Shown: one piece after another, positions 35,765-44,190 of the stretch
Layout of the letters: each line of letters starts with the position of its first letter
Position numbering within the stretch: position 1 is the first letter of the stretch
Source: Acetobacteraceae bacterium
Lineage (GTDB): Bacteria > Pseudomonadota > Alphaproteobacteria > Acetobacterales > Acetobacteraceae
Reading direction: 5' to 3'
DNA length: 64,000 bases
Assembly: GCA_003506895.1 (NCBI GenBank)
Contig: DNXO01000144.1
Location: 17,147 to 81,146, forward strand
Made by a program: the position numbers and the translations under genes
Notes under the pieces: generated by a model
What the model saw: the letters and a program-made list of their open reading frames with translations, nothing else
Databases searched by the model: none
Told to the model about the DNA's origin: nothing

Positions 35765-36142
35765 CTAATACGCGGCATACTCTTTTTCCTCGACCAACGC
35801 CGACCGCATCAAACGGTTGATCGCCTGCTTGATCCGGCCCCGTTCGTCGTTCTCGTGATAAACCGCCCTGGCGAGCGCCACGAAACCCGGTCCGAAATCA
35901 CCCACGGCCTCTTTTTCCCTGATCAGGTCCTCGATCCGCCAAAGCCTTGTGTTGACCGCGAACAATGCCTCTTCCAGTTCCGCCGGAGCGGTTCGGGCGG
36001 GCGCCACACGCCGCAGCAGCGCAAGCTCCCGAACCGCGTTGGCCCGCGCGTCAGGCGAGCGGATGCGGTGGGCCTTGATCTCAAGGATCGCGATCTTGTC
36101 CAGCAATTCACCCCAGGAAACCGGGATCGTCGGGCTGCTCAT
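35765..36142 (-). CDS. DUF6165 family protein
   Basis: 125-residue soluble, largely helical protein beginning MSSPTIPVSWGELLDKIAI and continuing with KAHRIRSPDARANAV. The pattern matches the DUF6165 family, which is frequently found near sugar-transfer genes. An extension to 36262 overlaps the upstream gene and is rejected. The start overlaps the TPR-glycosyltransferase stop (ATGA), so the two are translationally coupled. Function unknown; the linkage suggests a role with that enzyme. Confidence 0.75.
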   Translation of the reverse strand: MSSPTIPVSWGELLDKIAILEIKAHRIRSPDARANAVRELALLRRVAPARTAPAELEEALFAVNTRLWRIEDLIREKEAVGDFGPGFVALARAVYHENDERGRIKQAINRLMRSALVEEKEYAAY

Positions 36143-37656
36143 CGCGGCAACGCCCCGGCCATCGCCGCGAAGACCGGCGCCCAGTCGCCATCGGCTTCCT
36201 GACGGAACAACCGCATCGTCGGATACCAGGGGCTGTCCGGGCGATCGAGCAGCCAGCGCCAATCAGGCACGCGGCGCAGCGCGACCCAGACCGGCCGGCC
36301 AAGCCCCCCCGCCAGATGCGCGACCGAGGTGTCGGAACTGACAATCAGATCCAACGCCATCATCGCGGCGGCGGTATCCAGGAACGCATCCGGCCCGTCG
36401 TCCAGGCCCGGCAATGTCTCGACGGGGAATCCGGCCGTAGCGATCTGCTCCTCACCTTCGCCCCTCTGCAGACTGATCAGCCTGACGCCCGGAACCGCCG
36501 CCAGCGGCGCAAAGTTGCGCAACGGCATTGACCGGCCCTTGTCCTCGAACCGGCCCGAAAATCCTTGCCAGGTGATGCCAACCCGGAATCCCGCCGTGCC
36601 GATCCGCGCCTTCCAGGCGGCAACCCGATCGGGTTCCGCGAACAGATAGGGCGGTTGGGCCGGGACGATGCGCGTGCGCGCGGGCAGGCTGAGCAACGGG
36701 ATCACGGTATCGGCGCGCGGTGGCGCGGTCCCCAGCGGGATCATCGGCGGCATCGCCCTATTGCTGCCCAGCAGCCGCATCAGGCGAGGCGGTGCCTCGA
36801 ACAGCACGTTCCCCGGGATCGCCGGCAAATACCGGGCGAAGTGGATGACGTCCCCCAACCCCTGTTCGGTGTGGACAAGCAACGTGCGGGAACCAAGCGG
36901 CTCGCCGAGCCATTGGGGTTGGCGGAATGGGCGCGGGGGAATGGCGCCGGAGCGGAAACGATCCTCCCAGCCCGCCCAGGCCTCGGCGGTCCGGTCCAGC
37001 AACAGCATCAGCAGCGCCCAGTTATAGCGCAGCACGGGGTTGTTCGGCGCGATCTCCAGCGCTTGCCGCAGCGTTGCCTCGGCGTCCGCGAAGGCCCCGC
37101 GTTCCTTCTGCACGCTGGACAGATTGACGAGCACTTCAGGCGCCGGCGGTGCCTGCCGGAATTCCGCCTCCGCTTCCTCCAGCCGGCCGGCCATGCGCAG
37201 TGCCATACCCAGGTTGTTGCGGATGTCGGACAGACCGGGTTTGAGGCGAAGCGCGGTCCGATAGGCTTCCAGCGCCTGCTCCGGCTGTCGGCTGTCGGAC
37301 AGCGCGTGGCCCAGAAGCTGCTGCGCCTCGGCGCTGCTGGGCCGGGCCCGCAGCACGGAGCGCGCGACCTCGGCTGCCTCCTCCGGCCGACCCAGGGCAA
37401 GCAGCGCATTCGCTCGGGTCAACTGGAAATCGGCGGCGGGCTTCAGGGCGATCGCCTGGGTCAAAAGTGTGTCGGCAACACCGGCGTTGCCCGATTGCAG
37501 CGCCAAGGCCCCAAGCGCGTGCAGCGCCTCGGCGTGGCGCGGGGATGCCGCGATCACCTGACGATAGACCTGTTCCGCGTCCGCCAGCCGCCCGGCCATA
37601 TGGAACTGCTGCCCCTGCCGGAAAAAGGCGTCGATCTGTTGCGACCGTTTGCTCAT
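36139..37656 (-). CDS. TPR-repeat protein with GT9-like glycosyltransferase domain
   Basis: 505-residue protein. Residues ~1-245 are about seven TPR repeats (AEQVYRQVIAASPRHAEALH and similar). Residues ~255-505 form a GT9/GT-B-like domain, with LLVHTEQGLGDVIHFARYLP at its start and SSDTSVAHLAGGLGRPVWVA near the end, a nucleotide-sugar binding signature. Such TPR-GT proteins modify protein or glycan targets. ATG 37656 begins the first repeat; the longer frame to 37959 overlaps the divergent dioxygenase gene. It overlaps DUF6165 by four bases. Confidence 0.88.
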   Translation of the reverse strand: MSKRSQQIDAFFRQGQQFHMAGRLADAEQVYRQVIAASPRHAEALHALGALALQSGNAGVADTLLTQAIALKPAADFQLTRANALLALGRPEEAAEVARSVLRARPSSAEAQQLLGHALSDSRQPEQALEAYRTALRLKPGLSDIRNNLGMALRMAGRLEEAEAEFRQAPPAPEVLVNLSSVQKERGAFADAEATLRQALEIAPNNPVLRYNWALLMLLLDRTAEAWAGWEDRFRSGAIPPRPFRQPQWLGEPLGSRTLLVHTEQGLGDVIHFARYLPAIPGNVLFEAPPRLMRLLGSNRAMPPMIPLGTAPPRADTVIPLLSLPARTRIVPAQPPYLFAEPDRVAAWKARIGTAGFRVGITWQGFSGRFEDKGRSMPLRNFAPLAAVPGVRLISLQRGEGEEQIATAGFPVETLPGLDDGPDAFLDTAAAMMALDLIVSSDTSVAHLAGGLGRPVWVALRRVPDWRWLLDRPDSPWYPTMRLFRQEADGDWAPVFAAMAGALPR

Positions 37657-37723
37657 AGCCGTGGGAGTAGCGCCGAGGACCGGGAAAGCGCAATGATGGG
37701 GATGAAAAACAGGGATCCCAACC

Positions 37724-38302
37724 ATGAGCAAGCAACGGGAGGAGGCATGCGCGGCACTGCTGCGGCAGGCACGCATGGTCGTCGATGCCGAGGGCACCGG
37801 AGAAGCCGCGTTGCACAAGGTGAAAGACCTGCTCGTGGGGCTGGCTGACCAGAGAACGTCGTTGTTTCCGTCTGGGGATTTCGCGATGCCGGATGCCCAG
37901 GGCCGCAACCACATCCTGGCGCTGGAGGACGGCGACGGCATGGGCCTGTATCTGACCATCGGCCTGCCGGGAAAAGAGGCCGCGCCGCATGACCACGGGA
38001 TTTGGTGCGTGAACGCCGCTATCGCCGGCCGGGAGGTGCATAAATTTTACCGCCGCACCGACGACGGCAGCCGCGACGGTTATGCCTCGGTGGAAGAGAT
38101 CGGCGAGGTCATGGTTGCGCCGGGCCAAGGTATGGCCATGGCGGATCATGCCATTCACGCCACAGTCGTGGTCGGCGACGAGCCAGCGATCGGCCTCGCC
38201 CTCTATGGCTACGCGCTGGCTCGGTTTCCCTCCGTTGTTTGGTTTCATCCGGATCTGTCCAGCGTGCGCGCGGGTGTCAGCCGCCGGGCGGAGGCCGCCT
38301 GA
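37724..38302 (+). CDS. Cysteine-dioxygenase-family (cupin) thiol dioxygenase
   Basis: 192-residue cupin of the cysteine/3-mercaptopropionate dioxygenase family. Iron ligands are likely His89 and His91 (APHDHGIWCV) and His142 or His145 (DHAIHATVV). The strand GYALARFPSVVWFHPD closes the barrel. It would oxidise a small thiol to the sulfinate using O2; which thiol cannot be told. Its stop shares a base with the ferredoxin start (TGATG), so the two are coupled. Divergent from the TPR-glycosyltransferase gene. Confidence 0.82.
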   Translation: MSKQREEACAALLRQARMVVDAEGTGEAALHKVKDLLVGLADQRTSLFPSGDFAMPDAQGRNHILALEDGDGMGLYLTIGLPGKEAAPHDHGIWCVNAAIAGREVHKFYRRTDDGSRDGYASVEEIGEVMVAPGQGMAMADHAIHATVVVGDEPAIGLALYGYALARFPSVVWFHPDLSSVRAGVSRRAEAA

Positions 38303-38589
38303 TGGGGTTCCAGGTCAAGATCGCCAACACCGGTGCCGTCGTCGCTTGCCCGGCGGATCAACGAATCCTGCATGCCGCCGTGGGCGCCGGCGTGGATTAC
38401 CCGTATGCCTGCGCAACCGGGAACTGCGGCGCATGCCTGTCGGAACTGCGGGCCGGCGAGGTCACCATGCTGGCCTATAGCGACAACGCCCTCAGCGCCG
38501 CGCAACGGGCAGAAGGCAAGGTACTCGCCTGCCGAGCCCGCCCCGCCTCCGACGTCGAGATCATGTGGCTGGGCCGGGGACGAAAATAG
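38302..38589 (+). CDS. Plant-type [2Fe-2S] ferredoxin
   Basis: 95-residue ferredoxin with the chloroplast-type cluster pattern Cys37-x4-Cys42-x2-Cys45 and Cys77 (YACATGNCGAC and LACRA). ATG 38302 is chosen over the in-frame 38239 start, which lies within the dioxygenase gene. It is coupled to the upstream thiol dioxygenase by a one-base overlap and followed 17 bases later by a sulfotransferase. It may supply electrons to an unlinked oxygenase or keep the dioxygenase iron reduced; this is inference. Confidence 0.93.
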   Translation: MGFQVKIANTGAVVACPADQRILHAAVGAGVDYPYACATGNCGACLSELRAGEVTMLAYSDNALSAAQRAEGKVLACRARPASDVEIMWLGRGRK

Positions 38590-38606
38590 GTCGGCGGCGA
38601 ACGGCC

Positions 38607-39572
38607 ATGACGGAGTCGTCGGTCATCCTGATCGTCGGTGCGCCGCGATCGGGCACGACGTGGTTGGCGAAGATCGTCGATAGTCATCCGGACGTGCTGT
38701 ACCGGCACGAGCCGGATGAAACGCTGCCCAGCCCGGAACCGCTGACGGCGGAGGCGCTTCAGCCGTTGCTGCATCGTTGGATCGCCGACCGCGGCGCGCG
38801 GACTGTCAGCAAGCGGCCGTTCTTTCCGAAGTCCTTCCAATCCGGTTGGGCACGCGGACTACGCGCCCTGTTTGCTGCTTCGGTCAGCGCGGCCTCGCGG
38901 ATGCCGGCGCCGTTTGCCGCGCTGGGACACGCTTCGATCCCCGATTTGCTCAGCCGCCCGGCACCGCGCGTGGCGATCAAGTCGGTGCGCTGGGCGATGG
39001 GCGCCGCGCTGCTCGCCCGGACCATGCCGTCCAGCCGGATCGTTTTCATCCTGCGGCATCCGTGCGGCCAGGTTGCGTCGGTGATGCGCGGCAACCGCCA
39101 GCGCCGGTTCGACCTGAAGACCGAAGGCACCGACATGCCGTTCGACGAGGCCGCGGCCGTGGCGTTCGCGGCGGCACATGGGGTCGATGACCCCACGTTC
39201 CAGGCGCTGCCGGACGCGGCGAAATACGCCTGGAGCTGGCGGGCCTTCAATGAACCGGCCTATGCGGCGCTGGCAGTACAACCGAATGTCCATGTCGTGC
39301 TGTACGAAGCATTGTGTACCGAACCGGAAGAAATGTCGCGCCGCATCTTGAAATTCGCCGATCTGGACTGGAACGCGCAAACGCTGGACTTCGTATCCCG
39401 CAGCACGCTGCATCAGGGGCCAGCCGGTTATTATGCGATCTTTCGCGATGCTGTCGCGGCGGCGGAGAATTGGCGCAAGACGATGTCGCCGAACGATCAG
39501 GCGGCGGTTCGTTCCGTCGCCGCCGGTTCGCCCCTGGCGCGGTTTTGGCCCGATCTGGTGATGTCCACGTGA
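38607..39572 (+). CDS. Sulfotransferase-family protein
   Basis: 321-residue protein with the PAPS 5'-phosphosulfate loop near the N-terminus (IVGAPRSGTTWLAKIVDSHP) and the 3'-phosphate-binding region (IVFILRHPCGQVASVM). Family members transfer sulfate to sugars, lipids or proteins. Acceptor unknown. ATG 38607 is chosen over ATG 38565, which overlaps the ferredoxin gene. It is probably co-transcribed with the thiol dioxygenase and ferredoxin, giving a sulfur-themed trio. Confidence 0.85.
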   Translation: MTESSVILIVGAPRSGTTWLAKIVDSHPDVLYRHEPDETLPSPEPLTAEALQPLLHRWIADRGARTVSKRPFFPKSFQSGWARGLRALFAASVSAASRMPAPFAALGHASIPDLLSRPAPRVAIKSVRWAMGAALLARTMPSSRIVFILRHPCGQVASVMRGNRQRRFDLKTEGTDMPFDEAAAVAFAAAHGVDDPTFQALPDAAKYAWSWRAFNEPAYAALAVQPNVHVVLYEALCTEPEEMSRRILKFADLDWNAQTLDFVSRSTLHQGPAGYYAIFRDAVAAAENWRKTMSPNDQAAVRSVAAGSPLARFWPDLVMST

Positions 39573-39603
39573 CAAGGCACCGCGAAAGCGTCACACTTGT
39601 GGG

Positions 39604-40272
39604 GTGAATATTCTATCACCTCCCCGAGCGCGGCTGCAGATCGAGGTCGTTCATGACCTGGTGTGCCCTTGGTGTTATTTGGGAGTCCGGCGTTTGCTAC
39701 GGACCCTGCGCCGCCGCCCCGACATCGCGTTCGCGTTGATCTGGCGCCCTTTTCTGTTGAACCCTGATATGCCGCGGATGGGGATGCCCCGCCCGGACTA
39801 TGTGATTCGCAAGTTCGGCGGCGAAGACCGCGCAAAGCGGATGTATGCAACGATCACCGAGGTCGGACGGCATGAGGGCATCGATTTCCGGTTCGACCGC
39901 ATCCGCCGCACCCCGTCCTCGATCGACGCGCACCGGCTGGTGCGGTATGCCTCCGGCTATGGACGGGCGGATGCCTTGGCAGAGGCGTTGTTCGCGGCAC
40001 ATTTCACCGATGGGCACGACATTGGCGATCATGGCGTGCTGATCGCGGTGGCGACAGCCTGTGGAATGGACCCGCTGGATGTGCGGCGGTTCCTGGCCTC
40101 CGACACCGAGGCGGAAGGTGTGCATTCCGACAATCTGCGGGCGCATCGTTTGGGGATCAACGGCGTGCCATGCTTCGTGGTTGACGGGACGCATGCGATC
40201 GCAGGCGCCCAGGAACCCGAGGTGATCGAGCGGATGCTGGATATCGCGACGGTGGACGCCGTTCGGTTCTGA
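39604..40272 (+). CDS. DsbA-family FrnE-like oxidoreductase
   Basis: 222-residue thioredoxin-fold protein with an N-terminal CPWC active site (VVHDLVCPWCYLGVRRL) and the C-terminal cis-Pro region GINGVPCFVVDG. No signal peptide, so cytoplasmic, as for FrnE and 2-hydroxychromene-2-carboxylate isomerase relatives. Start GTG at 39604 with a poor Shine-Dalgarno. It probably catalyses disulfide exchange or glutathione-linked chemistry; substrate unknown. Confidence 0.9.
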   Translation: MNILSPPRARLQIEVVHDLVCPWCYLGVRRLLRTLRRRPDIAFALIWRPFLLNPDMPRMGMPRPDYVIRKFGGEDRAKRMYATITEVGRHEGIDFRFDRIRRTPSSIDAHRLVRYASGYGRADALAEALFAAHFTDGHDIGDHGVLIAVATACGMDPLDVRRFLASDTEAEGVHSDNLRAHRLGINGVPCFVVDGTHAIAGAQEPEVIERMLDIATVDAVRF

Positions 40273-40368
40273 GCATGATCCGCGCGGGTGGGCCGGGTCC
40301 AGGTGTGTTGCCTGATCGCCGCGGCCGGGCCTAGCATCGGCGCCGAAGCCAATAATGGAAGCGTCCTG

Positions 40369-41094
40369 ATGAACCCTCAGATCAAAGCCCAACTTGCTCC
40401 GCATGGCGTGCTGCGCGCGGGCGTGAACATGTCCAACTTCCTGCTGGTCACCGGGCGCAGTGCTTCGGGCGATCCCGAGGGCGTGTCTCCGAGCATGGCG
40501 CGGGCGATCGCGGATGCCCTGGGGGTGCCGGTGAAGTATGTGCCGTTCCCGAAGCCGGGCGAACTGGCGGACGAGGCCGAAAACGATGTCTGGGACATCG
40601 GGTTGATCGGCGCGGAGCCGGCCAGGGCGGAAAAGATCTCGTTTACGGCCGCTTATGCGGAGATCGAGGCGACCTACATGGTGCCGCCCGGCTCCAAGCT
40701 GAAGACCGTCGCGGATGTGGACGCAAAGGATGTGCGAATCGCGGTGACCGCTCGCGCCGCTTACGACCTGTGGCTGGAGCGGAATATCCGCAACGCGACC
40801 CTGGTCCGGTCGAGCAGTCTGGATGCGGCGTTCGAACAGTTCGCGGCGGAGAAGCTGGAGGCATTGGCCGGCTTGCGGCCCCGGCTGCTGTCGGACGTGC
40901 AGAAGATGCCGGGTGCGGTGATCCTGAGCGGCCAGTTCACGGCGGTGCAGCAGGCGGTCGGCACGCCCAGGAAGAACGCGGCCGCGGCGGTTTGGCTGCG
41001 GTCTTTCATCGAGGAAGCGAAAGCCTCCGGCCTGGTTGCGAAATTCATCGAACAGCACAAGGTCAAGGGGTTGTCGGTCGCACCTCCGGGCTGA
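40369..41094 (+). CDS. Periplasmic-binding-protein-like (SBP_bac_3) protein without clear signal peptide
   Basis: 241-residue type II solute-binding fold (SBP_bac_3): HGVLRAGVNMSNFLLVTGR, VKYVPFPKPGELADEAEN, WDIGLIGAEPARAEKISFT and the hinge region. ATG 40369 has GGAAG eight bases upstream but gives no signal peptide. A GTG at 40288 would add 27 residues with a weak hydrophobic run (VCCLIAAAG). No ABC permease or ATPase is adjacent. Either a cytoplasmic ligand sensor or an orphan binding protein with an atypical leader. Confidence 0.75.
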   Translation: MNPQIKAQLAPHGVLRAGVNMSNFLLVTGRSASGDPEGVSPSMARAIADALGVPVKYVPFPKPGELADEAENDVWDIGLIGAEPARAEKISFTAAYAEIEATYMVPPGSKLKTVADVDAKDVRIAVTARAAYDLWLERNIRNATLVRSSSLDAAFEQFAAEKLEALAGLRPRLLSDVQKMPGAVILSGQFTAVQQAVGTPRKNAAAAVWLRSFIEEAKASGLVAKFIEQHKVKGLSVAPPG

Positions 41095-41418
41095 GTGGGG
41101 CGCGTGCGGTCTTTGGAAGAGCGGCTGCTGTTAACCAAATTGATTGGTATCCAGAACAAGAACCCCTCGCACATTGGTTGCTTTGCGGCGCTTTCCCCCT
41201 CAGTCCCTTGGACAGTTTGAATTTCAATGACGCGTTACGCCACGCGTCATACGGTGACATATCGCCATCCAGACGATCGCGTGCCGGGATACGGAGGAAC
41301 TTCATAGAACCGGGAACAACAGAGGGTTTGGCAACATTACCCGGATCACACTCCGAGCCACGGATCGTGGTTATCGTTGCCATTTTCAGTTGAGGACCAG
41401 GAAACGCTCCGGAGCACC
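41095..41418. other. Intergenic region upstream of the globin gene
   Basis: 324 bases with no credible gene. It contains the 24-base dyad at 41227-41250 and a smaller inverted repeat ACCAA/TTGGT near 41140. The first ~100 bases may include the 3' end of the upstream transcript. A promoter for the globin gene is expected between the dyad and 41400 but I could not fix it. Confidence 0.45.
41227..41250. promoter_or_regulatory. Perfect 8-bp dyad upstream of globin gene
   Basis: ATGACGCG and CGCGTCAT flank an eight-base spacer (TTACGCCA), about 170 bases before the globin start. The symmetry suits a dimeric regulator; it could alternatively be a terminator hairpin for the upstream gene. No T-run follows. 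Confidence 0.45.
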
Positions 41419-41811
41419 ATGGCCAACGACATCACCGTCATAACCGAAACGCTGGAGTTGGTCGCCGAACGGGTGGGCGATCCCATGCCGCTGGTGTTCC
41501 AACGCCTGTTTCGCGAAATGCCGGAGGTCGAGGCGCTGTTCGTCCAGGACAAGGACGCCCTGGTGCGCGGCCAGATGTTTCAGGTCACGGTGGAGAGCCT
41601 GTTGGATTTCCTCGGTGACCGGTCCTACGGCGCCAGCCTGATCCGGATCGAGCGCATGAACCATCAGGGGCTGGGGGTCGACACACAGGTTTTCGACCGT
41701 TTCTATCTGATTCTGGTCGATGCCTTCCGGGACATCCTGGGCGCGGAATGGACGCCGGAGACCGACGCTGTTTGGACGCGGGTGGTACGGGAACTGACCG
41801 GCACCGTGTAA
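41419..41811 (+). CDS. Single-domain globin-like haem protein
   Basis: 130-residue all-helical protein with globin spacing: a Phe in a CD1-like position (EALFVQDKD) and a proximal-His candidate His82 (RMNHQGLGV). The C-terminal helix DAVWTRVVREL fits the H helix. Such small globins sense or detoxify O2 or NO. ATG 41419 has GGAG five bases upstream; an in-frame ATG at 41377 would add 14 residues. It precedes an SDR gene by 76 bases and may be co-transcribed with it. Confidence 0.78.
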   Translation: MANDITVITETLELVAERVGDPMPLVFQRLFREMPEVEALFVQDKDALVRGQMFQVTVESLLDFLGDRSYGASLIRIERMNHQGLGVDTQVFDRFYLILVDAFRDILGAEWTPETDAVWTRVVRELTGTV

Positions 41812-41887
41812 CGGCGCCCACCGCCCCGCTTGCGCGGCGGCAAAGGTCGCGTCATCAAGCGGGTCTTACGGCAAGGAAACCAAGGCA

Positions 41888-42658
41888 ATGCCCAAAACCC
41901 CTGACTATTTCGTTGGCAAGACCATCGTCATCACCGGCGCCGGCGGCGGTATCGGGCGTGCGGCGGCGCTGATTTTCGCGCGCGAGGGCGCCAACGTGGT
42001 GGTGACCGATATCGATGCGAATGCCGCCCGCCGAGTCGCGGAGACCATCCAACAGAGCGGCAAGCAGGCGTTGGCCGTGCAGGCGGACGTGACATCGCGG
42101 GAGCAGATCAATGCCGCGATCGCCGCGGCGATCGGGCAATTCGGCCGGGTGAACTTCCTGTTCAACTCCGCCGGCGCCGCGGTGAACCGGGTCAAGTTCC
42201 TGGAGATCGACGACGCGCTGCTGAACAAGACGATGGCGATCAACCTGCACGGCACGTTCTATGGGATGCAGGCCGTGATTCCGCACATGATCGAACAAGG
42301 CGGCGGCGTGATCGTGAACGTCTGTTCGATGACCGCCCGGCGTGGCGGTCCCGGCGCATCCATCCACTATGCCGCCGCGAAGGGCGCGATCGACTCCATG
42401 ACGCTGGGCGTGGCGCGGGAGTTCGCGGATCGCAACATTCGCTGCCTTTCGGTCTCCCCCGGCCCGATCAACACGAACTTCCAGGCGGCCTCCAACTCGC
42501 CACCGGATTTTCTGGCGCGGGCCGTTGCGGATGTGCCAATGAAGCGCCTGGGCGAACCGGAGGAGATCGCGGAACTGGTGCTGTTCATGTGCTCCGACGC
42601 CTGCGAATACATGACGGCGAACACGGTTTACGTGAACGGCGGCGGCGGCTTCCGGTAG
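41888..42658 (+). CDS. SDR-family oxidoreductase
   Basis: 256-residue classical short-chain dehydrogenase/reductase. Cofactor loop VITGAGGGIGRAAALIF, the acidic residue after beta-2 (VVTDIDAN) favouring NAD(H), NSAG-type segment (LFNSAGAA) and the catalytic Ser-Tyr-Lys with YAAAKG. The C-terminal half (SPGPINTNF, GEPEEIAELVLFMCS) is standard. AAGGAAACCAAGG precedes the ATG. Substrate unknown. Confidence 0.9.
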   Translation: MPKTPDYFVGKTIVITGAGGGIGRAAALIFAREGANVVVTDIDANAARRVAETIQQSGKQALAVQADVTSREQINAAIAAAIGQFGRVNFLFNSAGAAVNRVKFLEIDDALLNKTMAINLHGTFYGMQAVIPHMIEQGGGVIVNVCSMTARRGGPGASIHYAAAKGAIDSMTLGVAREFADRNIRCLSVSPGPINTNFQAASNSPPDFLARAVADVPMKRLGEPEEIAELVLFMCSDACEYMTANTVYVNGGGGFR

Positions 42659-42829
42659 CCGCCCGAATCCTGGCAAGGGCGGGCGGTCAACCGCGCGAAG
42701 CCCCATACACGGAAACGCAATGACGAACGCGGGTGCGGGGGCATGCCGGTTTCCGTGCAAATACGCGATGGACCCTGGCTCTCCCTCCGCACCCCACCAA
42801 ACGATGACGCAAGGACGATTGATTAAGCC

Positions 42830-44086
42830 ATGACAGTCATCGGGGTCGATTTCGGCACGACCAACAGCGTGGTTACACGCCTGAACGCCGACGGGTCCGT
42901 GGAGACCGTGCGGCATGCGTTCGGCTTGGCGGAGATCGACGTGATCCGCTCCGTCCTCTGCTTCTGGAACGACGGCGCGCGCAATCAGGTCGTGATGCGT
43001 CACGCGGTCGGGCCGGGGGCGATCGAGGCCTACCTGGACGATCCGCTGGAAAGCCGGCTGATGATGTCGCTGAAAAGCTATCTGGCACAGCGCAGCTTCA
43101 CCGAGACGCGGGTCTTCGGAAAGCCGTTCACGCTGGAAGGCCTGATCGGCTTGTTTCTTCAGGAAATCCTTCCAAGGCCCCGGGATGCGGTACTGGTCGC
43201 CGGGCGGCCGGTGAAGTTCGCCGGCGACGCGCCCGACGACAGCCTGGGGGAAGCCCGTCTGCGCGGGTCCTATGCTACCGCCGGCTGGGCATCGATCCAG
43301 ACGGCGCTGGAGCCGGAGGCGGCGGGATACCGATTCGCGCGCGGATTGGCAGCGCCAGCCACCGTGCTGATCGGCGACTTCGGCGGCGGCACCAGCGATT
43401 TCTCGGTGATGCGGTTCGAGCCAGGGAGCAACCGGCCAGTACAGGCGTTGGGGCATGCGGGCGTTGGAATCGCCGGGGACACGTTCGACTTCCGGATCAT
43501 GGATCACGTCGTGTCGCCGCGCCTGGGCAAGGGCACCACCTATCGGCCGGGCGGAACCGATCTGCCGGTACCGCCGGAGTATTACTCCAGCTTCGCGCGC
43601 TGGCACCGGCTGTCGCTGATGCGCGCCCCCAAGACCATGCGCGATATCGAGGCCGTTGCTCGGTCTGCCCGGCACCCAGACCGGTTGCACGCGCTGCTGA
43701 AGCTGATCCGCGATGAACTGGGCTATGAGCTGTATCGCGCGGTCTCAGGCGTCAAGGCGACCCTGTCAGGCGCCGAGACGGCGGTGCTAAGCTTCCAGCA
43801 CGAGGACTTCGCGATCCAGGAGACGATCTCGCGCCGGGATTTCCAAGACTGGATCGCACCCGACGTTGCCCGTATCGCCGCAACCGTCGATCTGGCGCTG
43901 GCCGAGGCTGGAATGGGCGAAGACGCCATCGACCGGGTGTTCCTGACCGGTGGCACGTCGCTGGTGCCGGCGGTGCGGGGGCTGTTCACCTCCCGCTTCG
44001 GGGCGGAGCGTGTCACCGGCGGCGGCGAGTTCGTTTCGGTGGCCGAGGGTCTGGCATTGATCGGGCGGGACCGGACAACGGCGTAG
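42830..44086 (+). CDS. Hsp70-like (YegD-type) actin-fold ATPase
   Basis: 418-residue protein containing only the Hsp70 ATPase domain, like E. coli YegD, without a peptide-binding domain. Nucleotide motifs: IGVDFGTTNSVVTRL (phosphate 1), IGDFGGGTSDFSVMRF (phosphate 2) and VFLTGGTSLVPAVRG (adenosine). An insertion near residues 215-275 (LGKGTTYRPGGTDLPVPPE) is family-typical. Role unknown, thought to be a specialised chaperone. A 9-bp inverted repeat lies upstream at 42708-42757. Confidence 0.92.
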   Translation: MTVIGVDFGTTNSVVTRLNADGSVETVRHAFGLAEIDVIRSVLCFWNDGARNQVVMRHAVGPGAIEAYLDDPLESRLMMSLKSYLAQRSFTETRVFGKPFTLEGLIGLFLQEILPRPRDAVLVAGRPVKFAGDAPDDSLGEARLRGSYATAGWASIQTALEPEAAGYRFARGLAAPATVLIGDFGGGTSDFSVMRFEPGSNRPVQALGHAGVGIAGDTFDFRIMDHVVSPRLGKGTTYRPGGTDLPVPPEYYSSFARWHRLSLMRAPKTMRDIEAVARSARHPDRLHALLKLIRDELGYELYRAVSGVKATLSGAETAVLSFQHEDFAIQETISRRDFQDWIAPDVARIAATVDLALAEAGMGEDAIDRVFLTGGTSLVPAVRGLFTSRFGAERVTGGGEFVSVAEGLALIGRDRTTA

Positions 44087-44190
44087 CTTTCCGGGAGGGG
44101 GGATCAAACAACCGACAGCCGCGGCAAAACCGATTTCCTTTCGGGCGCGGCCATGTTGTTTGACTCCGGACAGCAAAACCGGGGGCAGCC

